Source: DATFJC01 sp964528795
Lineage (GTDB): Bacteria > Patescibacteriota > Patescibacteriia > UBA2591 > UBA6264
Reading direction: 5' to 3'
DNA: 17,874 bases
Assembly: GCA_964528795.1 (NCBI GenBank)
Contig: CAZGUY010000014.1
Coordinates: 1 to 17,874, forward strand
The notes under the pieces are model-generated. The model had not been told where the DNA came from. It ran no database searches and saw only the letters and a list, made by a program, of their open reading frames with translations. A program made the translations under genes and the position numbers. Positions 1-7,711 of the stretch are shown one piece after another; positions within the stretch are counted from its first letter, which is position 1, and each line of letters opens with the position of its first letter.

Positions 1-1
1 T

Positions 2-700
2 GATTGTAATGATGATCCTGCAAGTGGTGGTGAATATATTTATAGAAATATTTCTAATTTAGCCCCAGATGTAGATCATGACGGGTATGCTGGAGGGTCT
101 GCAACTACGGAGTGTGTTGGTGCTCATTGGCAGTCACCTGCAGGACGAGATTATTACCGTTATTATACTGGTAATTTTGATGAGATAGAAGATACGGATA
201 TAATTGGAAGTGATTGTAATGATAATGATGGGACTAAATATCAGAATCTTTGTGGCTATACTGATAGTGATGGGGATGGCTATGGGACAGGCACCCAAAA
301 TTGTAGTATATGTTCGGGTAGTAGTTTGCCAAATGGTTATGCTGATAATAGTAATGATTGTATGGATTCAGAAAGTAGTGTAAATCCTGGGGCTGGTTAT
401 CATAACTACGATGGTCCAAATAATGGAGACTGGGATTGTAATGGTTCGGTAGATTACCAAGTAGATGCTATGGCTGTAAGTGATTGTGTAGAAATTGATG
501 GTACTTGGAATGCGCGAGTAAGTGATACTGAATACAAGGGAACAAATTGTGCTGCTATGTTTAGAACGGATTCGTATGGTGTCCCTTCCTTTACAGGCAC
601 AATAGATACGGATAGTGACGGCAATGGTTGTGATCAAAACTATTTATATGATAATTGTTCTAGTTTAAGTTTAGATTCTAGATCTGCTTATAGAAAATAA
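2..700 (+). CDS. MopE-type metal-binding repeat protein, 3' part (5' end outside window)
   Basis: The frame is open from the left edge to a TAA at 698-700, giving 232 visible residues with no start in view. A TTG at 326 lies inside the frame and is not the real start. The protein is rich in Asp, Gly, Asn and Tyr and has about 12 Cys. It carries MopE-like units: DCNDD at the left edge, DVDHDGYAGG near nt 70-105, then DSDGDGYGTG (nt 263-292) followed by C-x2-C, PNGYAD, NDCMDSESSVNPGAGY and DWDCNGSVDYQVD (to about nt 468). This is the arrangement of the Cu-binding_MopE (putative metal-binding) family, whose Asp-rich loops bind Ca or Cu in secreted or cell-surface proteins. The visible C-terminus ends in a Ser/Arg-rich tail with no sorting domain and no membrane anchor. 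GC content is clearly higher than in the glycan genes to the right, partly because of Gly/Asp/Cys codons. An extracellular location is inferred from the family and the Cys content. No operon partner is visible. Confidence 0.8.
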   Translation, partial: DCNDDPASGGEYIYRNISNLAPDVDHDGYAGGSATTECVGAHWQSPAGRDYYRYYTGNFDEIEDTDIIGSDCNDNDGTKYQNLCGYTDSDGDGYGTGTQNCSICSGSSLPNGYADNSNDCMDSESSVNPGAGYHNYDGPNNGDWDCNGSVDYQVDAMAVSDCVEIDGTWNARVSDTEYKGTNCAAMFRTDSYGVPSFTGTIDTDSDGNGCDQNYLYDNCSSLSLDSRSAYRK

Positions 701-724
701 TTTAGTTTTATTATGATAGAGAAT

Positions 725-763
725 AAGCAAAGAGAGGTAATTAAAAACTCTCTTTGCTTTTTT
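725..763 (+). terminator. Intrinsic terminator after the MopE-like gene
   Basis: A perfect 12-bp stem (725-736 with 748-759) encloses an 11-nt loop. The 3' arm runs into a T tract (758-763). It begins 24 bp after the stop codon at 700. It should end the upstream transcript and insulate the gene at 969. Confidence 0.88.
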
Positions 764-834
764 ATAATGACTTTATTTATTAATTATAGTTAATTTCATA
801 TTTTTTAAAATAACAATTTTTAAAATAGGTTATA

Positions 835-872
835 TTGAATTGAGTTAAATTGAAGTTATAAAAGGTTATAAT
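835..872 (+). promoter_or_regulatory. Candidate promoter for the GT-C-like gene at 969
   Basis: The 268-bp gap 701-968 holds the terminator and then about 205 bp of extremely AT-rich DNA with no gene that I can see. TTGAAT (835-840) lies 16 nt before TATAAA (857-862), and a perfect TATAAT sits at 867-872. Such hits occur by chance in DNA this AT-rich, so this is only the best candidate. The leader to the ATG would be about 90-105 nt. No Shine-Dalgarno precedes the ATG, only an A/T-rich leader. A short TAATATT/AATATTA inverted pair lies just before the start. Confidence 0.3.
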
Positions 873-968
873 GCTAAATTTTGGTTTGATATAAATATTT
901 TTTTAATTATAATAAAAATAATAAGGCTTTATAAATAATATTACTTTTTATTAATAAAAATATTAAAT

Positions 969-2441
969 ATGAAGCAAAAGTTAAAAGTATTTTTAATTGT
1001 TATTGTTGTTTTAGTAAATATTTTAGGTATATTATTGCCTAGATTTTTTCATTTGAATAAAAAAGAGAATAGTCTTTTTTACAAATATCCCATTCATGCA
1101 GATGAGTGGCAACATTATACTATATCAATGTCTTTAAAAAATAATTTCTGGCAACCAAGCGTTTTTTATTATAATCATCATGAAAATTTTTTTGATGGTA
1201 GCCCATTTTTCCATTGGACAACTTATTTATTTCAAAAATTAGGAGGTAAACCAGATACATTTTTTATTTTACCAATGATTCAAGCAGGTCTTTTAGGGCT
1301 TGCTTTGTTTTTATTATTATCAGAATTATTTAATCCAATAGTTGGTTTTTTTGGTTCTTTGGTTACAATTTTTATTCAGAGCAATATTAGAATATTGGGG
1401 GTAATCTTTTTTATTCCTTTTGTTTTAGGCTTTTTATTTTTAATTCTTGCTTTATATTTTATATATAAAAACAAAAAAATATCTATTCCTTTTATAATAT
1501 TGTCTATTGTATCAATTTTAAATTATCCCCCCTTTGCTTTACCTTTAGTGTTATTCGCTTTTTTATATAAATTTTTATATAAAAAACAAAAGAAAAATAC
1601 ATTCCTATTTTTGGGCTTAACCATTATTGCCATACTTGGTTTGTTTTTATTTTTTTTAGGAGGAAATTTTTCATTATTATTTGATAAAATACTTTATAAA
1701 GATTTTTGGACTGGCAGCGATAGAATTAATTTAATTAAATTTTTAAGCATTCCTTTAGTATCGTTTGGTGTATTGGGTTTTTTATTAAGTTGGAAAAATA
1801 ATAAAACAACCCCCTTAAATGGGGTTGTTGTATTCTTTGTATTAAGTCTTATAATGGTTATTTTAACTGGTTATAGTATTGGTTTTCATTATGTTAGAAT
1901 AGTTTATATGTTATCTTTATTTTTAGTTATGTATGCCGGGATAGGCATTTGGGTATTTTTAAAGTTTGTTCGAAAATATATTATCTCTCAAAAAATAGTT
2001 AATTTATTTGTGATATTAATAATTTTGTCATCTATTATAATTCCAGTGGTGAGATTTTATAAAAATACTGACAATGAAGGTTTTGGAAGTCTAAACCCTA
2101 CTGTTTACGGTAGGTGGTTAAAAAAAACAAGGTTAGAGGCATTAAATTATTTAAGTAACAGGGGTAATAAGGATGCTAGATTATTACATCCTATAAATAT
2201 GGGAACGGTTATTACCCCTATGACAGGCTTTAAAGTAACTGCTCTTCATACTGCAACAACAGGGGGAAGAGGTAATGAATTCAATGAAATAATGAGTCTA
2301 GAAAAATGTAATAAAATAAAGCAGGTTATTAAACAAGAAAATTATGATATTTTATGGCTAGAAGAAGAGAAAAACTGTCCCTTTTTAAAAGAACAGTTTA
2401 AAAATGATGGAAATATTATTTACGAATATATTTTTGATTAA
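969..2441 (+). CDS. Polytopic membrane protein, probable GT-C glycosyltransferase
   Basis: A 490-residue membrane protein. There is an N-terminal membrane helix (about 6-25), then a polar loop with HADEWQHY at 43-50. Further hydrophobic helices follow to about residue 362, and a soluble C-terminal domain covers about 365-490. A first-loop acidic pair (D45-E46) after helix 1 and a soluble C-terminal domain are the usual layout of GT-C enzymes, which use polyprenyl-phosphate sugars on the outer face of the membrane. The C-terminal part (LLHPINMGTVITPMTGFKV, about 405-423) looks like the extracytosolic domain of that fold. The specific family and substrate are not recognised. It is convergent with the minus-strand GT2-GT4 gene and overlaps its 3' end by 26 bp. 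It has its own upstream gap, so it is probably transcribed alone. A flippase or polymerase is an alternative but fits less well. Confidence 0.65.
   Translation: MKQKLKVFLIVIVVLVNILGILLPRFFHLNKKENSLFYKYPIHADEWQHYTISMSLKNNFWQPSVFYYNHHENFFDGSPFFHWTTYLFQKLGGKPDTFFILPMIQAGLLGLALFLLLSELFNPIVGFFGSLVTIFIQSNIRILGVIFFIPFVLGFLFLILALYFIYKNKKISIPFIILSIVSILNYPPFALPLVLFAFLYKFLYKKQKKNTFLFLGLTIIAILGLFLFFLGGNFSLLFDKILYKDFWTGSDRINLIKFLSIPLVSFGVLGFLLSWKNNKTTPLNGVVVFFVLSLIMVILTGYSIGFHYVRIVYMLSLFLVMYAGIGIWVFLKFVRKYIISQKIVNLFVILIILSSIIIPVVRFYKNTDNEGFGSLNPTVYGRWLKKTRLEALNYLSNRGNKDARLLHPINMGTVITPMTGFKVTALHTATTGGRGNEFNEIMSLEKCNKIKQVIKQENYDILWLEEEKNCPFLKEQFKNDGNIIYEYIFD
1805..1829. other. Perfect hairpin inside the GT-C-like gene
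   Basis: A 9-bp perfect inverted repeat (1805-1813 with 1821-1829), containing four G:C pairs in a row, has a 7-nt loop. It lies within codons for about residues 279-287 (TTPLNGVVV). No T tract follows on either strand, so it is not a standard terminator. It stands out because GC-rich runs are rare in this gene. It may be chance or a pause/stability element. Confidence 0.3.
2371..2399 (-). terminator. Candidate terminator of the glycan operon, inside the opposing gene
   Basis: A 7-bp stem (2372-2378 with 2393-2399) is capped, after a small internal loop, by 4 more pairs. On the minus strand it is followed by a pyrimidine-rich run starting with five T. It lies about 17-45 bp beyond the stop of the GT2-GT4 gene and inside the 3' end of the convergent GT-C-like gene. 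The stem is short and AT-rich, so support is modest. Confidence 0.35.
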
Positions 2442-4623
2442 TTGTATTTAATCTATTTACAATTTTTTTAGATAATGATTTAGGTGATAAATTATTATTT
2501 ATATATTTTTTTGCTATTTTCCCTCTTTCTTTTGCTTTTTTAGGGTTATTGTATACCTTTTTCATTAATTTAGCAGCTTGATTAATATTAGGATCAGCCC
2601 AGACATTACCTTTTTTATATGGGCCATGATCCTTTTTTATTTTAATTAACTTGTAATCAACTGGATAACTATTTTTTCGATTCATAAATTCAGTATTACC
2701 AGAATAATTAGTTGCAATAACAGGTTTGGCAAGAGCCATGCTTTCGGCAATACTTAAGCCAAAGCCTTCTGATCTGTGAAGCGAAACATAAGTATCTGCA
2801 ATATTTAAAAGACTATTTAATTCTTTTCGACTTAAATATTTATTAATAATTTTAATAGGCCAATTTTTAGTTGCTTTTTTTAATTTTTTAAAATTCTCTT
2901 TATCAACTGATGAATTAGAACATTTTATAATAAGTTTTGTATTAGAATTTTTATTAAATGCTTTTTTAAAAGCTTTAATAACTCCAAAAGGATTTTTCCT
3001 TTTAAAAAGACTATAAAAATCAAATGTAAATAAAAATACAAAATCATTTTTATTAATAGAAAAATATTTTCTTTTATATGGTCCCGGATTTATTTCAATA
3101 GGGTGAGGGATTACAATAATGGGCTTGTTAGTATGTTTTTGAAAGGTATTTTTAACAAAGGTTGATGGAGTCCAAATTTCGTTTACTTTATCAATTAAAG
3201 AAACCCATTGTTGTGGTAAATCTTCTAATTCCCAAGCCCAGTAAGCAATATTGTATTTATTTTTAAGATAGTTTTTTCTTTTATTAATTACATTATTAAA
3301 TGTATCACCATAAATAGTAATAATATTTATTGGATAAGGGTTTTTAGTTGTAAATAACTTAGAAAATTGGTTATCACTTCTTTTTGAGGGACTTGTTGTT
3401 TCATTATTTAAGGCAAAAGGAATACCCTTTTTAATAATAGCTTTAGAAATAGTTCTAGCTGCTTCCCCAACTCCACTTTGAGCATCTAAGTAACCCAAGA
3501 TATTTACCCCAAACTTATTAGTATTTTTAGAAAAAATATTAAATAATATATCTTTTATATGTTGAATGGAAAATTTGTATTTTATTGATTCTATAAATTG
3601 ATTAAGGGGAGTTTTGTCATCTTTTATAAGGTTAAAAATTTTTTTATCGTTTACTTTTCTTTTTTTTTGAATTTTTCTTCTTAATATTAGAGTTTTGGGT
3701 AAGTGGATTAAATTCCATAATATGGCTTGAAAAGGTATTAAAGTATATTTTATTCTTTCTAAAATAGTTTCTTGTTTATCTAAATTATATGTAAAAAAAA
3801 CATGGTCAATGGCCATGAGAAAGTATCCTATAAGTATATATAAAACCCTTTTAAAAAGGTTTTTGAGTTGATAGTTTTTTAAGGCACTTGCTAAACAGTT
3901 TCTTTTAGTTAAATAAACCTTTTTTCTATTGCCCTTTTCCCAACTTTCACTACCATAGTGATATAGTATAGCATCTTTTTCAAAATATATTTTATAACCT
4001 AAAAGATTAGCTCGCCAACTCCAATCAAGGTCTTCATAATAAGCATGAAATCTTTGATCTAATAAACCAACTTGCTTTAAAGCTTTTGATTTTATAAGAC
4101 AACCTGCAAAGCAAGCTCCTAAAACTGGCTTGCTTTTTGTTTTTATGTCTTTTTTATTTTTAAAAATATTTATATCATAACCGTCTCCATTCCAATCAAT
4201 AGTACCTCCTTGACTATTTATAATATCGGGTTTGTTATAAAAAAACATATTTGAAGTTACGGCAGCGATTTGGGTTTTTGATCTTATCCGCTTTATAAGG
4301 TTTTTAAGCCAATTTTTATCTAGCCTAGTGTCATTATTTAAAAGGGCGATATAATTAGGCTTGTATGTATTTAGAGCATATTTGACCCCCTTATTAACTG
4401 CTTTAGCAAAGCCTTTGTTTTTTTTAAAGCTTAATACATTAATGTTTGAGAAAGTATCTTTAATATTATTTTTAATGTCTTGATTTGATCCATCATCTAC
4501 AACTAAAATATTAAAATTTTTATAGGTTTGTTTTTGTAGTGATTTTAAACACTTTTTTAATAATTGCCACTGGTTATAAGTGGGAATTATAACAAAAATT
4601 TTATTTTTCTTATGATCCTTCAT
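2416..4623 (-). CDS. Double glycosyltransferase, GT2 fused to GT4
   Basis: 735 residues with two catalytic domains and no signal peptide. The N-terminal GT2 domain (about 8-240) has IIPTYNQ (12-18), DDG (43-45), the metal-binding LNNDT (95-99) and the YYEDLDWSWR acceptor/base motif (195-204). It most resembles rhamnosyltransferase-type GT2 enzymes of O-antigen loci. A hydrophobic stretch (about 259-272) may touch the membrane. The C-terminal GT4 domain (about 370-720) has GYLDAQSGVGEAAR (377-390), an HPIEI segment near 507 and the EGFGLSIAE donor-site signature with E619 and E627. It therefore probably adds two sugars in succession to a lipid-linked glycan in the cytoplasm; the sugars cannot be told. 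Its start overlaps the end of the ATPase gene by 14 bp, so it is co-translated with the exporter. It is the last gene of the minus operon and overlaps the + gene tail-to-tail. Confidence 0.88.
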   Translation of the reverse strand: MKDHKKNKIFVIIPTYNQWQLLKKCLKSLQKQTYKNFNILVVDDGSNQDIKNNIKDTFSNINVLSFKKNKGFAKAVNKGVKYALNTYKPNYIALLNNDTRLDKNWLKNLIKRIRSKTQIAAVTSNMFFYNKPDIINSQGGTIDWNGDGYDINIFKNKKDIKTKSKPVLGACFAGCLIKSKALKQVGLLDQRFHAYYEDLDWSWRANLLGYKIYFEKDAILYHYGSESWEKGNRKKVYLTKRNCLASALKNYQLKNLFKRVLYILIGYFLMAIDHVFFTYNLDKQETILERIKYTLIPFQAILWNLIHLPKTLILRRKIQKKRKVNDKKIFNLIKDDKTPLNQFIESIKYKFSIQHIKDILFNIFSKNTNKFGVNILGYLDAQSGVGEAARTISKAIIKKGIPFALNNETTSPSKRSDNQFSKLFTTKNPYPINIITIYGDTFNNVINKRKNYLKNKYNIAYWAWELEDLPQQWVSLIDKVNEIWTPSTFVKNTFQKHTNKPIIVIPHPIEINPGPYKRKYFSINKNDFVFLFTFDFYSLFKRKNPFGVIKAFKKAFNKNSNTKLIIKCSNSSVDKENFKKLKKATKNWPIKIINKYLSRKELNSLLNIADTYVSLHRSEGFGLSIAESMALAKPVIATNYSGNTEFMNRKNSYPVDYKLIKIKKDHGPYKKGNVWADPNINQAAKLMKKVYNNPKKAKERGKIAKKYINNNLSPKSLSKKIVNRLNTINQKYIRK

Positions 4624-5329
4624 ATTTTTTAACTATTTTTTTAGCATCTCCTATATCAACCATTTTGCCATTTTTTAAAAGAATGACCCGATCGCAATAA
4701 TTTTTAATAGTTCTTAAGCTATGACTTGAGAATATAATAGTTTTGTCTTGTTTTTTATATTCTTCAAAAACAGAAATACATTTTGGTCTAAAGTCTTTAT
4801 CGCCAACTGCAAATATTTCATCTATTAAAAGTATTTGAGGGTTGGTTTGGATCATTATTGAGAAAGCTAAACGCGCTTGCATACCAGATGAAAATTTCTT
4901 TAGCTTCATATCTTGAAATTTTTCCACTTCTGCAAATTCAAAAATTTCATCTAACTTTGATTTTGTTTCTTTTCGAGTTAAACCAAGAATAGCTCCATAT
5001 AAGTAAAGATTTTCCTTAGCGGTTAATTCATGATGAAAACCAATACCAAGGCTTAAAAATGGTGCCACTTTTCCTTCAACTTTAAAATTACCACTAGTCG
5101 GGGGGGTAATACCAGCTAATATTCTAAGCAAAGTAGTTTTACCACTTCCATTTTTACCTATTAAACCAACTATTTCTCCTTTATTAACTTTAAAATTAAT
5201 ATTTTTTAAGGCGTAAAAAGTTTCCCATTCCATTTGGTTTTTAATATAACTAAGCATTGTTTCAAAAAAAGTATTTCTTTTTTCATGAGGAATTTTATAT
5301 TTTTTGCTTAGATTATTAACTTCTATCAT
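4610..5329 (-). CDS. wzt: Polysaccharide ABC exporter ATPase (Wzt-like, short form)
   Basis: 239 residues. Walker A is GKNGSGKTT (58-66), the GFHHELTAKENLYLYG region covers 97-112 in Q-loop position as in Wzt/TagH/KpsT, the ABC signature is FSSGM (146-150), Walker B is ILLIDE (166-171) and the switch histidine is SSHS (201-204). It powers export of a lipid-linked glycan through the permease encoded just upstream (4-bp overlap, 5326-5329). The protein ends soon after the nucleotide-binding domain. It lacks the C-terminal carbohydrate-binding domain of E. coli O9a-type Wzt (over 400 residues), so recognition of a capped non-reducing end by that domain is not expected. The next gene overlaps its 3' end by 14 bp. 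Confidence 0.93.
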   Translation of the reverse strand: MIEVNNLSKKYKIPHEKRNTFFETMLSYIKNQMEWETFYALKNINFKVNKGEIVGLIGKNGSGKTTLLRILAGITPPTSGNFKVEGKVAPFLSLGIGFHHELTAKENLYLYGAILGLTRKETKSKLDEIFEFAEVEKFQDMKLKKFSSGMQARLAFSIMIQTNPQILLIDEIFAVGDKDFRPKCISVFEEYKKQDKTIIFSSHSLRTIKNYCDRVILLKNGKMVDIGDAKKIVKKYEGS

Positions 5330-6093
5330 AATTTTTCTATTAGTTTTTTACCATATTTATTAAATATCCAAATTCCTAAAAAGAAAATACCAAAAATAAT
5401 AACAGTGGTTATAGTAAGTTGTTTAATACTAGGGAAAAACCCGTAAATTACAGCATTTCTAGCATCAACTATTAATCTTGCAACAGGATTTAAAAGATAG
5501 ATATCCAAATATTTTTTAGGTACATTTTTATATTTATAAACTATAGGAGTAGCCCAAAAAAGCATTTGTAAAAAAACATCCCAAATGTGTTCAAAATCTC
5601 TAAATTTCATATGAAGAGGAGCAATCATAAAAGAAACCCCCAATATTAAAATAGTTAAAAGTATCATAAATACAGGTAAAAGGATAGCACTTAAACTTAA
5701 ACTCATCCCAAATGAGAAAAAGAGAATAAAAAATATTATTAAACCAATTATAAAGGTCCAAAAAGAGTGTAAAATAGTACTAATTATAACCGCAAAAGGA
5801 GATAAATTTATTTTTTGGAGTATATTTTTTTTACTTCTGATGCTTTGAAGGGCCGATTTAGTAGCATCATTAAAATAATTCCAAATAGCAATACCCAGTA
5901 GTAAGTAAATATGATAATTATCTATTCCTGAGTTTAAAAACTTATTAAAAACAATATATAAGATCGAAAGCATTAAAAATGGTTTTAAAAAGCTCCAAAA
6001 TAAGCCAAGAATTGAACCATAGTATTTTAATTTAAAGTCTGTCCAACTTAATTCTTTTATTAGATTGTAGTAATATGAAAGCCCCTTTTTCAT
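5326..6093 (-). CDS. wzm: Polysaccharide ABC exporter permease (Wzm-like)
   Basis: 255 residues, the usual ABC2_membrane length, with about six hydrophobic helices. The N-terminal amphipathic stretch has WTDFKLKYYGSILGLFWSFLKP (17-38), typical of the family. PLHMKFRDFEHIWDVFLQMLFWATPIVY (about 159-186) matches the conserved cytoplasmic loop and following helices, and LLNPVARLIVDARNAV follows. It pairs with the ATPase gene (4-bp overlap) to flip or export an undecaprenyl-linked glycan across the inner membrane. Its ATG overlaps the TGA of the preceding nucleotidyltransferase-like gene (ATGA at 6093-6090). The first 32 bp of this gene are also found at 7680-7711 because they were caught in the upstream tandem duplication. 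Confidence 0.92.
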   Translation of the reverse strand: MKKGLSYYYNLIKELSWTDFKLKYYGSILGLFWSFLKPFLMLSILYIVFNKFLNSGIDNYHIYLLLGIAIWNYFNDATKSALQSIRSKKNILQKINLSPFAVIISTILHSFWTFIIGLIIFFILFFSFGMSLSLSAILLPVFMILLTILILGVSFMIAPLHMKFRDFEHIWDVFLQMLFWATPIVYKYKNVPKKYLDIYLLNPVARLIVDARNAVIYGFFPSIKQLTITTVIIFGIFFLGIWIFNKYGKKLIEKL

Positions 6094-7680
6094 AAAGAAA
6101 AATTATTATAAATATGATGTATCTTTTGTACAAATTTATTTATTAAACCGTTTTCTAAATATGATTTACTATATAATTTAACAAAAAGATTAGTTTTATT
6201 AAATAAAAGAGATTTTTTAGGTATTAATGATAATAGAATGATTTGTCCTTTATAACCATCTTTTTTTAATTGCTTTAATATTTCTTGAGAAATGTCAATT
6301 TTAAGATATTTTTTAGCAATTTTTAAATAAAACCAAACCTGGGATGATGATTGAGTTTTCTTAGCAATATTAACAATTTTTTTCCAGTCTATGTTGTTAA
6401 ATTTAATTTTATGTAAAAGGTCGGTGATGTATTTTAAAAAACCTTGAAAAGCGTAAGAATTTTTATGTTGAGCGAGATTGAAAACAAAATGACACGCATC
6501 TATTATAATTGAATCTTCAGGAGCGATGGAATATAGATTTTTTGCAATTTTAATTTTGTTTAATTTATTAATATTAATTTTAACAATATTATTATAGAAT
6601 AACTTTTTATTAAAGTGTAAATCTATGAAAATACCATTTTTATAAAAACTATGAAGTTCTTGATTTTTATTAATTATTTGTCTAAGTTTTATAATTTTAT
6701 TAATATGCTTATTAAAAATGTTAGTAAGATTTTCAGAATAATTTTTTAATTCTTCCGTATAAAGATTTTTTTGAAGTCCTTTTCTTAACCAAGATAGTGT
6801 TTCTTCTAGTATTATAATAATCCCTGACAGGTTATTATTTTTTTCTTCTTGTAATATTTGTAAGAATTTATTTTCAGCTTTTAATAATTTTTTTTGATCA
6901 ATTAAATCTTTCTCTCCATTAGATTGAATTAATTTTTTAGTATTTTGGGATAGGCTATTTATAATTTTTTTTAATTCTTTGTTTATATGAAAATCTCCTG
7001 TTTCAAATTTTTTATATAAATCAACAATATTTTTTAAAGTATTTATTTGTTGTTCTAAGCCTTTTCTTAGCTCTTGTAAGGGATTAAGTGGGTCATAGTT
7101 TTGTTCTTTGTATATTTGTTCTTGGATCAAACTTTCTTTTTCTTTTTTTAGAATAGGGTATTTTGAAATATTTTTATTAGTTTTGGCACCAAGTATATCA
7201 ATAATTTTTTTATTCATATCTATATCTAGAGCATTAGTATAAAATGAATTTTTTTGTAATGCTTTATAAATATCAAAGATATTTTTTGCAGGGCTAAAAA
7301 AATCAATATCACAACTATACCTTGAACCCTTTTTATATTGTTTGTTTGTATATTTAAAGGTGTTTTCTTTTAATAAAATCTTTTTAAAGGGTAGTTGCCT
7401 TATTTTGTCAAAAACTTGCTTTGAATCATTATAAGATTGTTTTAAAACTTTAAATCTTTCTTTTAAGTTTTTTAAAAATTCTTTAGGTATATCTGGTTCG
7501 TTTTTTAGCACAAGATAAGCAATTCCATCCATACTAGTTTCTTTTATATATTTGTCTAAGGTTGGTATTAGTTTTTTATGAATATAAATCTCTGAATTTC
7601 TTTTATTAAAAAATTTTTTTACAATTTCTAAAATTATTTTTTTAGCTTTACTTTTTTTGCTCATCTTAGTTTAGTTTTAA
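6062..7680. repeat. Tandem duplication, copy B (period 1618 bp)
   Basis: This stretch matches 7680-9298 with an offset of exactly 1618. Sampled segments along the whole length are identical and the two encoded proteins are the same over 524 residues. Flanks differ at once: 6061 is t where 7679 is a, and 9299 is a where 7681 is g. Only a single base (a) is shared at the junction. The unit holds one complete gene plus the first 11 codons (the last one incomplete in identity) of the permease gene. Confidence 0.95.
6090..7664 (-). CDS. NTP_transf_5-like nucleotidyltransferase with helical insert, copy B
   Basis: 524 residues, identical to the product of 7708-9282. Core motifs align with the two shorter paralogues upstream: LLKE (97-100), R115, CDIDF with D119/D121 (nucleotidyltransferase-type metal site), DLH (348-350, E/DxH), DACHF (389-393) and a helical tail including KKYLKIDI (451-458). 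This order matches uncharacterised nucleotidyltransferases of Pfam NTP_transf_5, though more diverged. Between DxD and DLH there are about 229 residues against 85 in the 405-residue paralogue reading; the extra is Lys/Glu/Leu-rich and strongly helical (about 195-335), probably coiled coil. No signal peptide or membrane helix is seen. Its TGA overlaps the permease ATG. Its ATG overlaps the stop of a 16-codon chimeric ORF. A nucleotidyl or related transfer to a glycan or protein is inferred from fold and neighbours only. Confidence 0.7.
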   Translation of the reverse strand: MSKKSKAKKIILEIVKKFFNKRNSEIYIHKKLIPTLDKYIKETSMDGIAYLVLKNEPDIPKEFLKNLKERFKVLKQSYNDSKQVFDKIRQLPFKKILLKENTFKYTNKQYKKGSRYSCDIDFFSPAKNIFDIYKALQKNSFYTNALDIDMNKKIIDILGAKTNKNISKYPILKKEKESLIQEQIYKEQNYDPLNPLQELRKGLEQQINTLKNIVDLYKKFETGDFHINKELKKIINSLSQNTKKLIQSNGEKDLIDQKKLLKAENKFLQILQEEKNNNLSGIIIILEETLSWLRKGLQKNLYTEELKNYSENLTNIFNKHINKIIKLRQIINKNQELHSFYKNGIFIDLHFNKKLFYNNIVKININKLNKIKIAKNLYSIAPEDSIIIDACHFVFNLAQHKNSYAFQGFLKYITDLLHKIKFNNIDWKKIVNIAKKTQSSSQVWFYLKIAKKYLKIDISQEILKQLKKDGYKGQIILLSLIPKKSLLFNKTNLFVKLYSKSYLENGLINKFVQKIHHIYNNFSL

Positions 7681-7711
7681 GATTGTAGTAATATGAAAGC
7701 CCCTTTTTCAT
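7661..7711 (-). pseudogene. 16-codon chimeric ORF made from the permease 5' end at the duplication junction
   Basis: The minus strand starts with the permease's own ATG and reads its first codons (MKKGLSYYYNL). It then crosses the junction into the leader that precedes the 524-codon gene, adding KTKLR before TGA. Its ATG overlaps the TGA of copy A (7711-7708) and its TGA overlaps the ATG of copy B (7664-7661), both as ATGA. It is a truncated permease remnant, unlikely to work as a protein, but it could carry ribosomes from copy A to copy B. Confidence 0.75.

Noticed and set aside
234..637. Minus-strand open frames opposite the MopE-like gene
   Set aside because: They are shadows of the Asp/Asn/Tyr-rich codons on the + strand. 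Their composition (His/Tyr or Ile/Thr rich) fits no known protein and no start context supports them.
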